From SVTX01 sp045660325 (GTDB taxonomy: Bacteria > Bacillota > Clostridia > Oscillospirales > CAG-272), in NCBI GenBank assembly GCA_045660325.1, contig JAZRDO010000014.1, forward strand, positions 1-14,854: a DNA stretch of 14,854 bases, read 5' to 3'. A program made the translations under genes and the position numbers. This document shows, in pieces, positions 1 to 6,782 of this stretch (positions are counted from its first letter, which is position 1; each line of letters begins with the position of its first letter). The notes under the pieces were generated by a model. That model was not told the origin of the DNA. It ran no database searches and worked only from the letters and a program-made list of their open reading frames with translations.

Positions 1-70
1 ATATTTTAAACATTTTCGGAATAATATAAAAAAATATTATGAATAAAATTTACTTTTTCTTCCTTATCTA

Positions 71-99
71 TTGAATATACAAGAGATTTATGATAAAAT
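71..99 (+). promoter_or_regulatory. SigA-type promoter of the metF operon
   Basis: The -35 box TTGAAT (71-76) and -10 box TAAAAT (94-99) are separated by 17 bp. The predicted transcription start near 106 leaves only about 30 nt of 5' UTR before the metF start. That is too short for a SAM riboswitch or T-box, so methionine control, if any, must act on the promoter. An AT-rich inverted repeat, ATAATAT (21-27) with ATATTAT (34-40), lies upstream and could be an operator or the tail of an upstream gene's terminator. The rest of 1-70 shows nothing recognisable. Confidence 0.7.
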
Positions 100-135
100 G
101 AATTCATAAAATCCTTTAATTTAAGGAGTAAGAGT

Positions 136-1005
136 ATGAAATTGATTGAAATTATAAAAAGAGACAAGCCCGGACTCTCCTTCGAGGTATTTCCGCCAAA
201 GACGTGGGACAAGCTTGAGAGCGTGATCGCAACGACCGAGAAGATCGCCCGACTTGAGCCGACGTATATGAGCGTAACCTATGGCGCGGGTGGTGGCACG
301 TCGGATTATACTGTAAAAATCGCGAAGAATTTAAAGGATAATTGCGGTGTAACTCCCTTAGCGCACCTGACGTGCGTTTCTTCAACAAAAGAGAGAGTTC
401 ATACACAGCTTGATCAGCTTGCAGGGGCGGGAATAGAAAATATTCTTGCATTACGCGGAGATCTCGTTGCGGGAATGGATATGGAAAATCTTGAATATCG
501 TTATGCAAGTCAGCTTATTTACGATATTAAGGACTATATGGGCGACAGATTCTGTATCGGCGGCGCGTGTTATCCTGAGGGACACCCCGAGAGCGCAAGC
601 TCTAAGGAGGATATCCGTCATTTGAAGGAAAAGGTTGAGGCGGGATGTGAGTTCCTCACGACGCAAATGTTTTTTGACAACGACATTCTATATAACTTCA
701 TGTACAGAATTCGCGAGGCGGGAATTGAGGTGCCCGTGGTTGCGGGAATTATGCCCGTTACGAATCCCAATACCATAAAGAGAACAATGAGCATTTCGGG
801 AAGCGCAATGCCTCAGAAGATAATCCGTCTTGTTGACAGATACGGCGACGATCCCGAGGCATTGAAGCAGGCGGGAATCGCGTATGCTACTGAACAGATT
901 ATTGACCTTTATGCCAACGGTATAAACGCGGTGCACGTTTATTGTATGAATAAGCCTGACGTTGCCGAGAAGATAAAGAGTAATATTTCGGAAATTCTGA
1001 AATGA
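136..1005 (+). CDS. metF: Methylenetetrahydrofolate reductase (MetF)
   Basis: This 289-residue protein reduces 5,10-methylene-THF to 5-methyl-THF in the cytoplasm, using a flavin, and supplies the methyl donor for methionine synthase. It covers the whole MTHFR TIM barrel. The N-terminal SFEVFPPKT (15-23) carries the Glu expected near the folate site. It is followed by the VTYGAGGGTSD loop, the NILALRGD segment with the conserved Asp, and QMFFDND in the second half. Length is normal for a bacterial MetF without the eukaryotic regulatory domain. The ATG at 136 has AAGGAG at 123-128, 7 nt away. Its stop overlaps the next start by 4 nt (ATGA at 1002-1005), so the two genes are probably translationally coupled. 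Clostridial MetF proteins often lack an NAD(P)H-oxidising partner of the E. coli type, so the electron donor cannot be deduced here. Confidence 0.95.
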   Translation: MKLIEIIKRDKPGLSFEVFPPKTWDKLESVIATTEKIARLEPTYMSVTYGAGGGTSDYTVKIAKNLKDNCGVTPLAHLTCVSSTKERVHTQLDQLAGAGIENILALRGDLVAGMDMENLEYRYASQLIYDIKDYMGDRFCIGGACYPEGHPESASSKEDIRHLKEKVEAGCEFLTTQMFFDNDILYNFMYRIREAGIEVPVVAGIMPVTNPNTIKRTMSISGSAMPQKIIRLVDRYGDDPEALKQAGIAYATEQIIDLYANGINAVHVYCMNKPDVAEKIKSNISEILK

Positions 1006-1601
1006 ATGTAAAGGTAATTGAAATAAAGGCAACAGCCCCCGCCGTCGACGAGGTGTTGGCATTTATGAGAGCGGGGAAGACGTCCGACGTTGAAATCGTT
1101 TCTGCGGCCCAGCACGCAATAGAAAAAGTATACGGCGCGACACAGGCGCGCGCGTGTTATTTAAGATGTCCCCTTGAGCTTTTGGGCGGTGGCAGGATAA
1201 AGCTGTGCGGACTTGAAATTATAAGCGAGAGCCTTGAGAAACGCCTCAAGGATTGCTCCGAGGCATACATTTTTGCCGCAACGGTTGGCTCGGAGGTTGA
1301 CAGAATTATAAGAGCGGAGGCGGCAAAATCCGGCCTTTTCGGGCTTTGCGCGGATGCGGCGGGCTCTGCGGCGGTTGAGTCGGTATGCGACAGACTTAAC
1401 GATGAAATTTCTGCAATCTGCAAACGTGAGGGGAAGGATACCAAGACTCGTTTTTCCGCAGGCTACGGAGATATGTCCCTTGAATACCAGAGGGAGATAT
1501 GCGATCTGCTTGACACAAAGAAACATATCGGCGTGGCGCTCGGCGCGGGTGTTATGATGATGCCGTCGAAGTCGGTTACGGCGATAATAGGAGTATATTG
1601 A
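1002..1601 (+). CDS. Free-standing MetH activation-domain protein (cobalamin-dependent methionine synthase reactivation)
   Basis: This 199-residue protein resembles the C-terminal activation domain of cobalamin-dependent methionine synthase. In E. coli MetH that domain binds SAM and supports reductive methylation of inactive cob(II)alamin. The C-terminal part shows the family signature: TRFSAGYGDMSLEYQ matches the RxxxGY SAM-binding region, and MMMPSKSVTAIIGVY matches the closing motif. The alanine-rich centre is consistent with the helical part of the fold. The gene sits between metF and a metH that lacks exactly this domain, overlapping metF by 4 nt and ending 4 nt before metH. That strongly supports a split methionine synthase. 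The ATGA start has only a weak Shine-Dalgarno sequence, so it probably relies on coupling to metF. Confidence 0.88.
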   Translation: MNVKVIEIKATAPAVDEVLAFMRAGKTSDVEIVSAAQHAIEKVYGATQARACYLRCPLELLGGGRIKLCGLEIISESLEKRLKDCSEAYIFAATVGSEVDRIIRAEAAKSGLFGLCADAAGSAAVESVCDRLNDEISAICKREGKDTKTRFSAGYGDMSLEYQREICDLLDTKKHIGVALGAGVMMMPSKSVTAIIGVY

Positions 1602-1605
1602 TTTT

Positions 1606-3993
1606 ATGAGAATTACAGAGGCTTTAAAGCATAAGCGCCTTATATCCGACGGTGGCTTCGGTACTATGCTTCAGGCGGCGGGAATGACGCTCGGAGAGAC
1701 GAGTGAGGAATGGAATCTCTCGCATAAGGATATAATCGTTGATATTCACAAGCAGTATATCGACGCGGGCGCGGATATAATAACCGCGAATACGTTTGGC
1801 GTAAATATTTTAAAATATGACAGGGAAACCGCGAAAAATATGATTTTTGCGGCGGTTGAGTGCGCAAAGCGCGCCGTGTCGGAGTCGGGTAGGGAGATTT
1901 TTGTATCCCTTGATATCGGCCCTCTCGGCAGACTGCTCAAGCCCTACGGAGATCTTGATTTTGAGGACGCCGTTGAGGTCTTTGCGTATACTGTAAAATG
2001 CGGTGTTGAATGTGGCGTGGACTTTATTATGATAGAGACCATGAACGATATATACGAGACTAAGGCGGCTTTGCTTGCGGCAAAGGAAAATTGCGATCTT
2101 CCTGTGTTCGTAACGAACGTTTTTGACTCCACGGGAAAGCAGATGACGGGCGCGGACGTTCGCGCAACAGTTGCTTTGCTTGAGGGCATGGGCGCGGATG
2201 CTATCGGTATGAATTGCTCGTTGGGACCTGTGCAGATGCTATGTCTTTTGGAGGAATTTCTCACATATTCGTCAACACCGATTATCGTTCAGCCCAACGC
2301 GGGCTTGCCCGTTGAGCGCGACGGTAAAGCATGCTTTGATATTGACGCGGACGAGTTTGCCGCTTGTATGTCGGAGATGGCAAAAATGGGTGTTTCAATT
2401 TTAGGCGGTTGCTGCGGAACGACACCCGAGTATATAAGAAAAACCCTTGTTGCCACAAGGGAAATTCCGTATTCATATATTGAGAAAAAGAGCCATACAC
2501 TTGTGTCTTCTTACACTCATGCGCACGAGATAAACAATGTTCCTACTCTTATCGGCGAGAGAATAAATCCTACGGGTAAAAAGAAATTAAAGGAAGCCCT
2601 GCGCGAAAATAATATGTCGTATATTTTATCCGAGGCGATCGGTCAGAGCGAGCGCGGCGCGCATATTCTCGACGTAAACGTAGGTCTGCCCGAGATTGAC
2701 GAGGTGAAAATGCTCTCCTTGGCGGTTTCGGAAATTCAGGCGATAAGTGATCTTCCCCTTCAGCTTGACTCGGTAAATTACGAGGCAATGGCGCGCGCTA
2801 TGAGAATATATAACGGCAAGCCTCTGGTAAATTCCGTCAACGGCTCGCGCGAGAGTATGGACAAAATCTTCCCGCTTGTAAAGAAATACGGCGGAGCGGT
2901 TATAGCGCTTACTATGGATGAGTCGGGTATTCCCGAAAATGCAGAGGGAAGAGTTCAGATTGCAAAGAGAATCGTGGAATGTGCCGCAGAATACGGCATT
3001 GATAAAAAGGATATTATAGTTGACCCGTTAGCTCTTACGGTTTCTTCAAATCCCGAGAGCGCACTCGTTACTATTGAAGCTATAAAAGAGCTGTCGAAGC
3101 TTGGTCTTGCCACAAGTCTTGGCATTTCAAATATTTCTTTTGGTTTGCCCAAACGAGACAATCTTACTGCCGCATTCTTTACAATGTCGCTTATGGCGGG
3201 GCTCAACTGTGCGATTATGAATCCCTATTCCTACGAGGTTATGAAGGCTTATTACTCCTACCTCGCTTTGTCGGGTATGGATAATAATTTTGAAAATTAT
3301 ATCGCTTTTGCCGAGAACGTGGAAAGCGAGCAGGTAACACAGATCGCACTACTCAAATCCGAGCCAAAGCTTGAGGGCGAGGGCGGATTGCAGAACGCGA
3401 TTATAAAGGGTCTCAAGGCAGATGCTAAGAATGAAGCGAGAGCCTTGCTCAATACTTGTGATCCTATGGAAATTATAAATTCTCACATTATCCCCGCGCT
3501 CAATACCGTTGGCGAGGGCTATGAAAACAAGAGAATTTATCTGCCCGGACTCCTTATGAGCGCGGACGCATCGCAGGAGGCGTTCTCGGTAATCAAGGAG
3601 GCTATGCCTAAGTCGGCAAATGATGGCAAAGCTCCTATAGTTATCGCAACTGTTAAGGGCGATATCCACGATATCGGTAAGAATATCGTAAAGGTTTTGC
3701 TTGAAAACTTCGGTTTTTACGTAATAGATCTCGGCCGCGACATTTCTCCCCGTGTGATTGTTGATACGGTTCGGAAGAGCGGTGCTAAGCTGCTTTGTCT
3801 GAGCGCGCTTATGACGACTACCGTGAAATCAATGGAGGAAACTATCTCTCTTATGAAGGAGGAGGGAATAGCTTGTCCCGTAATGGTAGGCGGCGCGGTG
3901 CTTAACGAGGAATATGCAAAAATGATCGGCGCCGACGCGTACGGCCCCGACGCTATGTCCGCGGTGAGACACGCGCAAAGTGTTGTTAAATAA
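1606..3993 (+). CDS. metH: Cobalamin-dependent methionine synthase, short form without activation domain
   Basis: This 795-residue enzyme transfers the methyl group of 5-methyl-THF to homocysteine through methylcobalamin. Domains in order: homocysteine-binding barrel (about 1-290) with zinc ligands C204 (NCSLGP) and C269/C270 (GGCCGTTPE); pterin-binding barrel (about 310-570) starting at LIGERINPTGKK; cobalamin cap module (about 590-670); and B12-binding Rossmann domain (about 675-795) with the cobalt-ligand motif GDIHDIG (H688) and the SALMTTT and GGAV loops. E. coli MetH is about 1,200 residues because it carries a C-terminal activation domain. Here that domain is the preceding gene. The sequence ends cleanly after the B12 domain and has an intrinsic terminator just beyond, so it is a genuine short form, not a truncation. 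GGAG at 1590-1593 is 12 nt from the ATG, a long spacing. Confidence 0.95.
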   Translation: MRITEALKHKRLISDGGFGTMLQAAGMTLGETSEEWNLSHKDIIVDIHKQYIDAGADIITANTFGVNILKYDRETAKNMIFAAVECAKRAVSESGREIFVSLDIGPLGRLLKPYGDLDFEDAVEVFAYTVKCGVECGVDFIMIETMNDIYETKAALLAAKENCDLPVFVTNVFDSTGKQMTGADVRATVALLEGMGADAIGMNCSLGPVQMLCLLEEFLTYSSTPIIVQPNAGLPVERDGKACFDIDADEFAACMSEMAKMGVSILGGCCGTTPEYIRKTLVATREIPYSYIEKKSHTLVSSYTHAHEINNVPTLIGERINPTGKKKLKEALRENNMSYILSEAIGQSERGAHILDVNVGLPEIDEVKMLSLAVSEIQAISDLPLQLDSVNYEAMARAMRIYNGKPLVNSVNGSRESMDKIFPLVKKYGGAVIALTMDESGIPENAEGRVQIAKRIVECAAEYGIDKKDIIVDPLALTVSSNPESALVTIEAIKELSKLGLATSLGISNISFGLPKRDNLTAAFFTMSLMAGLNCAIMNPYSYEVMKAYYSYLALSGMDNNFENYIAFAENVESEQVTQIALLKSEPKLEGEGGLQNAIIKGLKADAKNEARALLNTCDPMEIINSHIIPALNTVGEGYENKRIYLPGLLMSADASQEAFSVIKEAMPKSANDGKAPIVIATVKGDIHDIGKNIVKVLLENFGFYVIDLGRDISPRVIVDTVRKSGAKLLCLSALMTTTVKSMEETISLMKEEGIACPVMVGGAVLNEEYAKMIGADAYGPDAMSAVRHAQSVVK

Positions 3994-3995
3994 AT

Positions 3996-4026
3996 AAATC
4001 CCTCTGCTACGCCAGAGGGATTTTTG
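3996..4026 (+). terminator. Intrinsic terminator of the metF-metH operon
   Basis: ATCCCTCTG (3998-4006) pairs perfectly with CAGAGGGAT (4013-4021) around a 6-nt loop and is followed by a T tract. It begins 4 nt after the metH stop and separates the operon from the next promoter. Confidence 0.92.
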
Positions 4027-4060
4027 TCTCTATTTATCAACAAAATATATAAAATCCCTA

Positions 4061-4089
4061 TTGCATTTTATAAAACTTTATGATATAAT
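4061..4089 (+). promoter_or_regulatory. SigA-type promoter of the leader/lipoprotein unit
   Basis: TTGCAT (4061-4066) and TATAAT (4084-4089) are 17 bp apart. The predicted start is near 4096, about 240 nt upstream of the lipoprotein start codon, so the transcript has an unusually long 5' UTR that contains the structured leader. Confidence 0.8.
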
Positions 4090-4143
4090 GGTATCAAGGA
4101 AATAATTTCCATATTTTTAAAGACTTTAAACGGAGGTGCAATT

Positions 4144-4236
4144 ATGATTTACGTAAAATTTATGCAGTTTAGCTTTGCGCGTATAAATGATTGTTCTTTC
4201 CATAAAGAACGAGGTCAATTGAAAATCAATAGATAA
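4144..4236 (+). CDS. Possible 30-residue leader peptide ORF
   Basis: An ATG at 4144 preceded by GGAGG (4132-4136, 7-nt spacing) opens a 30-codon frame that ends with TAA at 4234-4236, directly before the 5' arm of the terminator hairpin. The peptide begins MIYVKFMQFSF and is basic at its C-terminus. It has no codon run for a single amino acid of the kind seen in trp or his leaders and matches no family I recognise. Its coding sequence contains the 5' arm of the antiterminator helix (4164-4180), so translating ribosomes would affect which fold forms. It could be a leader peptide, a small protein in its own right, or a chance ORF. The strong ribosome binding site and its exact fit to the leader architecture favour the first. 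Confidence 0.45.
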   Translation: MIYVKFMQFSFARINDCSFHKERGQLKINR

Positions 4237-4288
4237 GCGTACAAGTTAAACTGCTACGGCAGGGAACCTTGTGCGCTTTTGTTATTTT
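4235..4288 (+). terminator. Leader (attenuator) terminator hairpin
   Basis: The stem 4235-4245/4268-4278 has an internal loop, capped by CTGC-TACG-GCAG (4251-4262), and is followed by TTTTGTTATTTT. It lies 45-50 nt upstream of the lipoprotein start, so it must be bypassed for that gene to be expressed from the 4061 promoter. Its 5' arm is shared with the competing helix that starts at 4164. Confidence 0.7.
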
Positions 4289-4333
4289 ACGTGTTTATAG
4301 AAGATTTTTTCACTTGAAAGGTGGTACTTTATT

Positions 4334-5137
4334 ATGAAAAGATTTATTTTAATTTTGCTTACCTGTGCGATGCTTGTAGGATGTCTTACTTGCTTTGCGG
4401 CTTGTAATAAAGAGCCTGAGGAGATTTCGGTCGAAGAAAACTACTGGGATATCATTAATGTATTATGTACGCATATACGGCACGTACGTACAAAACCGTC
4501 AATACATTATGGCGATCTTAGTCGTAGCCGAAGCATAGATTTTGTTAGGGACGGGAAGACGCAAGCGCTACATGTTGCTGTTGATCCAAATAAATATTAT
4601 TATATTTGCGGCTATTATACTTCTGACCATTATGACGAAGAAACTATATTATGTTGTGGTGCTAAGTATACTTGGGTCAAGTTTAATAAAAAAGAAGAAA
4701 TAACGGAATATTACGGGGAAAAGAAGCTTATCGCTGCCGTTCAGGTAAACAAAGCAAGATTTGTCAGAGATATTACGTCGGCTTTTGCTAAAACCCCTAA
4801 ATACGAGCATTTTCTTATATATACACCTGAATTTCAAGACGGTGTAAATGTTGCTGATGCAATTTATTGCGATGTTTCATATATTGATTTTTGCTCAAAG
4901 GATGAAAAATACGTTTTATATTCTTCGGAAGACAAAGTACATGATAAGTATACTATGCCTTGCGTAAAATATAAAGGAAAATATTATATAGAAGAAAAAA
5001 GTGGCAAAGGATATCTTGAAAGTACGTACGGTGATTATTATGACGATATTAAGGAAATCATAAATTCCGACGAATATGAAAAAAAGGGATACGGTATTAT
5101 AAGCATTAATGAATTCGCAAAAAAGATTTTGAAATAA
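4334..5137 (+). CDS. Predicted lipoprotein of unknown function
   Basis: The 267-residue product starts with MKRF and a hydrophobic segment (about 4-20). A lipobox FAAC follows at 21-24, so C24 is the likely lipidated residue after signal peptidase II cleavage. An earlier LVGC at 14-17 is less likely because hydrophobic residues continue after it. The mature protein is charged and rich in Tyr, Lys, Asp and Glu, with no motif I recognise. It would be anchored to the outer face of the membrane. AAAGGTGG at 4317-4324 is 9 nt from the ATG. Codon use is clearly more AT-rich (many TAT, ATA, AAA) than in metH or proS, which hints at recent acquisition or a fast-evolving accessory gene. It forms a single-gene unit between a leader terminator and a 3' terminator. 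Function is not assignable. Confidence 0.75.
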   Translation: MKRFILILLTCAMLVGCLTCFAACNKEPEEISVEENYWDIINVLCTHIRHVRTKPSIHYGDLSRSRSIDFVRDGKTQALHVAVDPNKYYYICGYYTSDHYDEETILCCGAKYTWVKFNKKEEITEYYGEKKLIAAVQVNKARFVRDITSAFAKTPKYEHFLIYTPEFQDGVNVADAIYCDVSYIDFCSKDEKYVLYSSEDKVHDKYTMPCVKYKGKYYIEEKSGKGYLESTYGDYYDDIKEIINSDEYEKKGYGIISINEFAKKILK

Positions 5138-5156
5138 CAGTAATAAATAAAAAACA

Positions 5157-5186
5157 AAACGGACGCTTCAATTGAAGCGTCCGTTT
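5157..5186. terminator. Perfect 30-bp palindromic terminator, probably bidirectional
   Basis: AAACGGACGCTTCAA (5157-5171) is followed at once by its exact reverse complement (5172-5186). A-rich sequence flanks the left side and T-rich sequence the right side, so both transcripts would end with U-rich tails. It lies 20 nt after the lipoprotein stop. Confidence 0.85.
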
Positions 5187-5198
5187 ATTAATTGGAAT

Positions 5199-5429
5199 GT
5201 GTTCTGCGCTAAATGGGATAAATTGAACTGATTCATTTAGATGCAGAAGTCGTGTGAGCAAGCTCGTCGCCGTACAGGCGTACGGCAGAGGCAGCTCGCG
5301 CGGCTAACGTGCCACATAAAAATGAGGAAACCCGCCGAGATTTCGGCGGGTTTCAACATCAAAGTATTAAACTTTAAATTTAAGCAAAACTAAGTGGCAT
5401 TTGTCCGTGGCACGTGTTCTGCGCTAAAT
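5199..5429. repeat. Direct and inverted repeats in the lipoprotein-gap intergenic segment
   Basis: The 16-mer GTGTTCTGCGCTAAAT occurs at 5199-5214 and again at 5414-5429, immediately beside the gap stop codon. The similarity extends further into AAATT-type sequence if a 4-nt indel is allowed. Within the segment, ACGTGCCAC (5307-5315) is the exact inverse of GTGGCACGT (5407-5415), and GCCGTAC (5269-5275) is the inverse of GTACGGC (5280-5286). The unit could be a non-autonomous mobile repeat, a duplicated gene flank, or a structured RNA. There is no transposase and no convincing gene in this stretch. Confidence 0.6.
5328..5353 (-). terminator. Probable terminator of gap
   Basis: AAACCCGCCGA (5328-5338) and TCGGCGGGTTT (5343-5353) form a perfect 11-bp stem with loop GATT. 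On the minus strand it is about 80 nt past the gap stop and is followed by a partly T-rich stretch (CCTCATTTTTA), so termination of gap is the likely use. The T tract is not immediate, and the hairpin also belongs to the surrounding repeat. Confidence 0.65.
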
Positions 5430-5432
5430 AAA

Positions 5433-6449
5433 TTAGTTCAATTCTGCGAAGTACTTGATTGTACGAACCATCTGGCTTGTGTAGGAGTTCTCGTTGTCGT
5501 ACCAAGAAACTACCTGTACCTGATATGTTTCGTCGTCGATCTTTGCTACCATTGTCTGTGTAGCATCGAAGAGAGAACCGTATCTCATACCGATAACGTC
5601 GGAGGAAACGATCTCGTCTGTGTTGTAACCGAAGGACTCAGTAGCAGCAGCCTTCATAGCAGCGTTGATGGAATCCTTTGTTACGTCTGTACCCTTAACA
5701 ACTGCGATAAGGATTGTTGTAGAGCCTGTGCATGTAGGAACTCTCTGAGCAGCACCGATGAGCTTACCGTTGAGCTCGGGAATTACAAGACCGATTGCCT
5801 TAGCAGCACCTGTGGAGTTAGGAACGATGTTCTGAGCACCTGCTCTAGCTCTTCTGAGGTCACCCTTTCTGTGAGGACCGTCGAGGATCATCTGGTCACC
5901 TGTGTAAGCGTGAACAGTTGTCATGATACCGGACTGAATGGGGTATGTGTCGTTGAGAGCCTTAGCCATAGGAGCGAGGCAGTTTGTTGTACAAGAAGCA
6001 GCGGAGATGATTGTGTCCTCAGCTGTGAGTGTTTCGTTGTTTACGTTGAATACGATTGTCTTGAGGTCATTGCCTGCGGGAGCGGAAATAACAACCTTCT
6101 TAGCGCCTGCATCAATGTGAGCCTGAGACTTAGCCTTAGATGTGTAGAAGCCTGTGCACTCGAGAACTACGTCAACGCCGAGCTCACCCCAAGGGCAGTT
6201 TACAGCGTCCTTTTCAGCGTAGATCTTAAGAACCTTACCGTCTACTGTGATTGTGCCTGCTTCGTCATCAGCAGTTACGTCATGCTCATATCTACCCTGA
6301 GCTGTGTCGTACTTGAGAAGGTGTGCGAGCATCTTGGGGCTTGTGAGGTCGTTGATTGCAACAACTTCGTAGCCTTCAGCGCCGAACATCTGACGGAAAG
6401 CGAGACGACCGATACGGCCGAAACCGTTAATAGCAACTTTTACTGACAT
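5433..6449 (-). CDS. gap: Glyceraldehyde-3-phosphate dehydrogenase, type I
   Basis: This 338-residue glycolytic enzyme oxidises and phosphorylates glyceraldehyde-3-phosphate to 1,3-bisphosphoglycerate with NAD+. The N-terminus holds the Rossmann signature INGFGRIGR (7-15), and D34 in AINDLT is compatible with NAD specificity. The catalytic segment SAASCTTNCLAP places the nucleophile at C153 and H180 lies in TTVHAYTGDQ. The phosphate-site loop near 192-205 reads PHRKGDLRRARAGAQN, which looks about two residues longer than the common PHKDLRRARA form. Codon use is highly biased, as expected for an abundant protein, which produces a long false ORF on the opposite strand. GGAGG precedes the ATG with about 8 nt spacing. 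It is a single-gene unit; no glycolytic partner (pgk, tpi) follows. Confidence 0.97.
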   Translation of the reverse strand: MSVKVAINGFGRIGRLAFRQMFGAEGYEVVAINDLTSPKMLAHLLKYDTAQGRYEHDVTADDEAGTITVDGKVLKIYAEKDAVNCPWGELGVDVVLECTGFYTSKAKSQAHIDAGAKKVVISAPAGNDLKTIVFNVNNETLTAEDTIISAASCTTNCLAPMAKALNDTYPIQSGIMTTVHAYTGDQMILDGPHRKGDLRRARAGAQNIVPNSTGAAKAIGLVIPELNGKLIGAAQRVPTCTGSTTILIAVVKGTDVTKDSINAAMKAAATESFGYNTDEIVSSDVIGMRYGSLFDATQTMVAKIDDETYQVQVVSWYDNENSYTSQMVRTIKYFAELN

Positions 6450-6515
6450 TTTGATGTCCTCCGTTTATTTAAATTTTTTTAAATCAATACGGATAAAACT
6501 TTACGTTTTTTTCCA

Positions 6516-6543
6516 ATTATATATTTTATCTCATTTTTGTCAA
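6516..6543 (-). promoter_or_regulatory. Consensus SigA promoter of gap
   Basis: On the minus strand TTGACA (6538-6543) and TATAAT (6516-6521) are both perfect consensus with a 16-bp spacer. This suits high, largely constitutive expression. No Rex or CggR-like operator is obvious around it. Confidence 0.88.
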
Positions 6544-6694
6544 ATATACAATAGTTTTTATGAAAGTTTTTAAAAATTCGGCATTTTGCTTTTTAAAAGG
6601 CGCGAAAAACACGAAAAATATGTGCAATATGACAATAAAGTTGTACGGGTGCAAAAAATAACAAGAAAAATAATTACAATTATTTTCATTTCGC

Positions 6695-6723
6695 TTGACA
6701 AATTTATCTATTTGTTTTATAAT
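6695..6723 (+). promoter_or_regulatory. Consensus SigA promoter of proS
   Basis: TTGACA (6695-6700) and TATAAT (6718-6723) are separated by 17 bp. The 5' UTR would be only about 53 nt, so there is no room for a T-box. Just upstream lies an AT inverted repeat, AATAATT (6669-6675) with AATTATT (6678-6684), a possible UP element or operator. The rest of the 333-bp divergent region holds nothing recognisable. Confidence 0.9.
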
Positions 6724-6782
6724 GAAATGTAATATATTTTTATATAATAACTCTTATCTATATATTTAAGGAGTAAACTCAA

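Larger units (their letters stand above)
4096..4288 (+). promoter_or_regulatory. Structured leader RNA with mutually exclusive terminator and antiterminator helices
   Basis: Between the promoter and the lipoprotein gene the transcript can fold in two ways. In fold A, GCAGTTTAGCTTTGCGC (4164-4180) pairs with 4237-4254 over 17 bp, with one bulged C at 4242 and two G-U pairs. This helix encloses a perfect hairpin, GTTCTTT (4193-4199) with AAAGAAC (4204-4210). In fold B, GCGTACAAG (4237-4245) pairs instead with CTTGTGCGC (4268-4276), enclosing CTGC-TACG-GCAG (a UNCG tetraloop), and a T-rich tract follows. Fold B is a terminator and fold A destroys it, as in attenuators and riboswitches. A small hairpin, GGAAA-TAA-TTTCC (4098-4110), starts close to the predicted 5' end. 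I do not recognise a known riboswitch or T-box sequence. The pairing is seen directly; the regulatory role is inferred. Confidence 0.6.

Noticed and set aside
152..508. 118-codon minus-strand ORF within metF
   Set aside because: It is antisense to a clear MetF and has no ribosome binding site or recognisable product.
4096..4288. 6S RNA or small SRP RNA in the metH-lipoprotein gap
   Set aside because: Length is similar to 6S, but the ends do not pair into the long rod with a central bulge, and the SRP GGAA/GCAG loop is absent; a terminator/antiterminator leader explains the pairing better.
5241..5393. 50-codon plus-strand ORF (starts MQKSCEQARRRTG) in the repeat segment
   Set aside because: There is no ribosome binding site, and it runs through two hairpins and the gap terminator; the arginine-rich product is what translating GC-rich stems would give.
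5394..6446. 350-codon open frame on the plus strand opposite gap
   Set aside because: It is the complement of a highly codon-biased gap gene; the product is Cys/Ser/Val-rich low-complexity sequence with no family, and gap itself is unmistakable.
6450..6782. T-box or other riboswitch upstream of proS
   Set aside because: The proS 5' UTR predicted from the consensus promoter is only about 53 nt, with no specifier loop or T-box sequence.
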